From Acidobacteriota bacterium (lineage in GTDB: Bacteria; Acidobacteriota; Terriglobia; Terriglobales; Acidobacteriaceae): a stretch of DNA of 14,690 nt. The stretch spans positions 1 to 14,690 of the forward strand of contig JAJZAL010000128.1 in the NCBI GenBank assembly GCA_021799405.1, in the 5' to 3' direction. The notes under the pieces were generated by a model. The model was not told where the DNA came from, did no database searches, and was given only the letters and a program-made list of their open reading frames with translations. Positions 14,507 through 14,690 of the stretch are shown here, piece after piece. Each line of letters opens with the position of its first letter. Position 1 is the stretch's first letter. Both the position numbers and the translations under genes were made by a program.

Positions 14507-14582
14507 GGAGCGGGCGGCTGGCGAAGCAAGTTCGTAAGCACACAGACCACCGGCTCCCTGAGCACGGTGGTTTTTATTTTTT
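14496..14582 (+). promoter_or_regulatory. Transcription attenuator (antiterminator/terminator switch)
   Basis: Three mutually exclusive folds can be drawn. (1) 14496-14511: GCUC-UCC with GGG-AGC around AUA, one bulged C, a pause-type hairpin across the leader stop. (2) Antiterminator: AGGGAGC (14505-14511) pairs perfectly with GCUCCCU (14553-14559), and with mismatches the pairing extends over 14505-14517 and 14547-14559. (3) The terminator at 14547-14582. A ribosome held at Ile codons 20-21 would leave 14505-14517 free and allow fold 2, giving read-through. A ribosome reaching the stop codon would cover that segment and allow the terminator. Low isoleucyl-tRNA therefore should raise ilvA expression. 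Confidence 0.75.
14547..14582 (+). terminator. Intrinsic terminator upstream of ilvA
   Basis: CCACCGGCTC and GAGCACGGTGG form a ten-pair stem with a CCT loop and one bulged A, followed immediately by TTTTTATTTTTT. It lies between the leader ORF and the ilvA start, so it acts as a conditional terminator of the ilvA transcript and not as the end of another gene. Confidence 0.88.
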
Positions 14583-14614
14583 GACGATGAAACGGAGAGG
14601 TCAGGAAGACAGGC

Positions 14615-14690
14615 ATGAGCGTGACACTGGAGGGAATTCGGCAGGCCCGGCAGCGGATACAGGAGAGCATTTATCTCTCGCCTGCGCCAA
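14615..14690 (+). CDS. ilvA: Threonine ammonia-lyase (threonine dehydratase), N-terminal fragment
   Basis: Only the first 25 residues are in the window; the gene is cut by the right edge. They read MSVTLEGIRQARQRI and then QESIYLSPAP, which fits the N-terminal helix and the 'I-x-x-S-I-Y-x-S-P' segment of PLP-dependent threonine deaminases, before the catalytic-lysine motif. AGGA lies about eight bases before the ATG. The enzyme turns threonine into 2-oxobutanoate, the committed step to isoleucine in the cytosol. The upstream Ile-rich leader and attenuator strongly support a biosynthetic role. Whether the C-terminal regulatory ACT-type domain is present cannot be seen. Serine or other PLP fold-type II enzymes are less likely. 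Confidence 0.78.
   Translation, partial: MSVTLEGIRQARQRIQESIYLSPAP

Noticed and set aside
14419..14670. Minus-strand open frame of 83 codons over the ilvA leader
   Set aside because: It is antisense to the leader ORF, terminator and ilvA start, has no ribosome site and no family resemblance.

Overview
The window is a GC-rich (roughly 60 % by eye) bacterial chromosome segment. It is tightly packed: nearly all coding is on the minus strand, and one plus-strand gene starts at the right edge. A kinase-FlgO-like-TPR protein, a large set of exported hemicellulases and the general gene style suggest an Acidobacteriota bacterium (Terriglobia/Acidobacteriaceae type). This is inference from gene content; there is no rRNA or other marker gene here.

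Right edge (14391-14690, plus strand): the start of a threonine ammonia-lyase gene (ilvA), cut by the window end. In front of it is a textbook-looking transcription attenuator: a 24-codon leader ORF with seven Ile codons, a GC-rich terminator with a U-tract, and an alternative antiterminator pairing that begins at the leader stop codon. A near-consensus promoter lies just upstream.

Centre-right (6122-14328, minus strand): a secreted pentose-polysaccharide module. In order of transcription it holds a Tat-exported GH127-type beta-L-arabinofuranosidase, a GH51 alpha-L-arabinofuranosidase, a CE1-like esterase and a GH3 beta-xylosidase-like enzyme with a PA14 insert. Together they would remove arabinose and acyl groups from arabinoxylan or arabinan and then split the resulting oligosaccharides. 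The 291-bp gap between GH127 and GH51 carries a perfect 11-bp inverted repeat that may be an operator or mRNA hairpin.

Left (19-6004, minus strand): a compact five-gene cluster that looks like an unusual RiPP (ribosomally made, modified peptide) system. It encodes a stand-alone LanM-type dehydratase/kinase domain with no LanC cyclase, a 68-residue precursor-like peptide with no cysteine, a heme-oxygenase-like non-heme iron oxidase, a soluble Ser/Thr kinase fused to FlgO-like and TPR regions, and a papain-like cysteine-peptidase fold protein whose start overlaps the kinase gene. Loss of the cyclase and absence of Cys agree with each other. They suggest a product carrying dehydrated or phosphorylated Thr/Ser, perhaps oxidised, but without thioether rings. 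This is the most interesting part of the window; its function as a system is inferred from context only.
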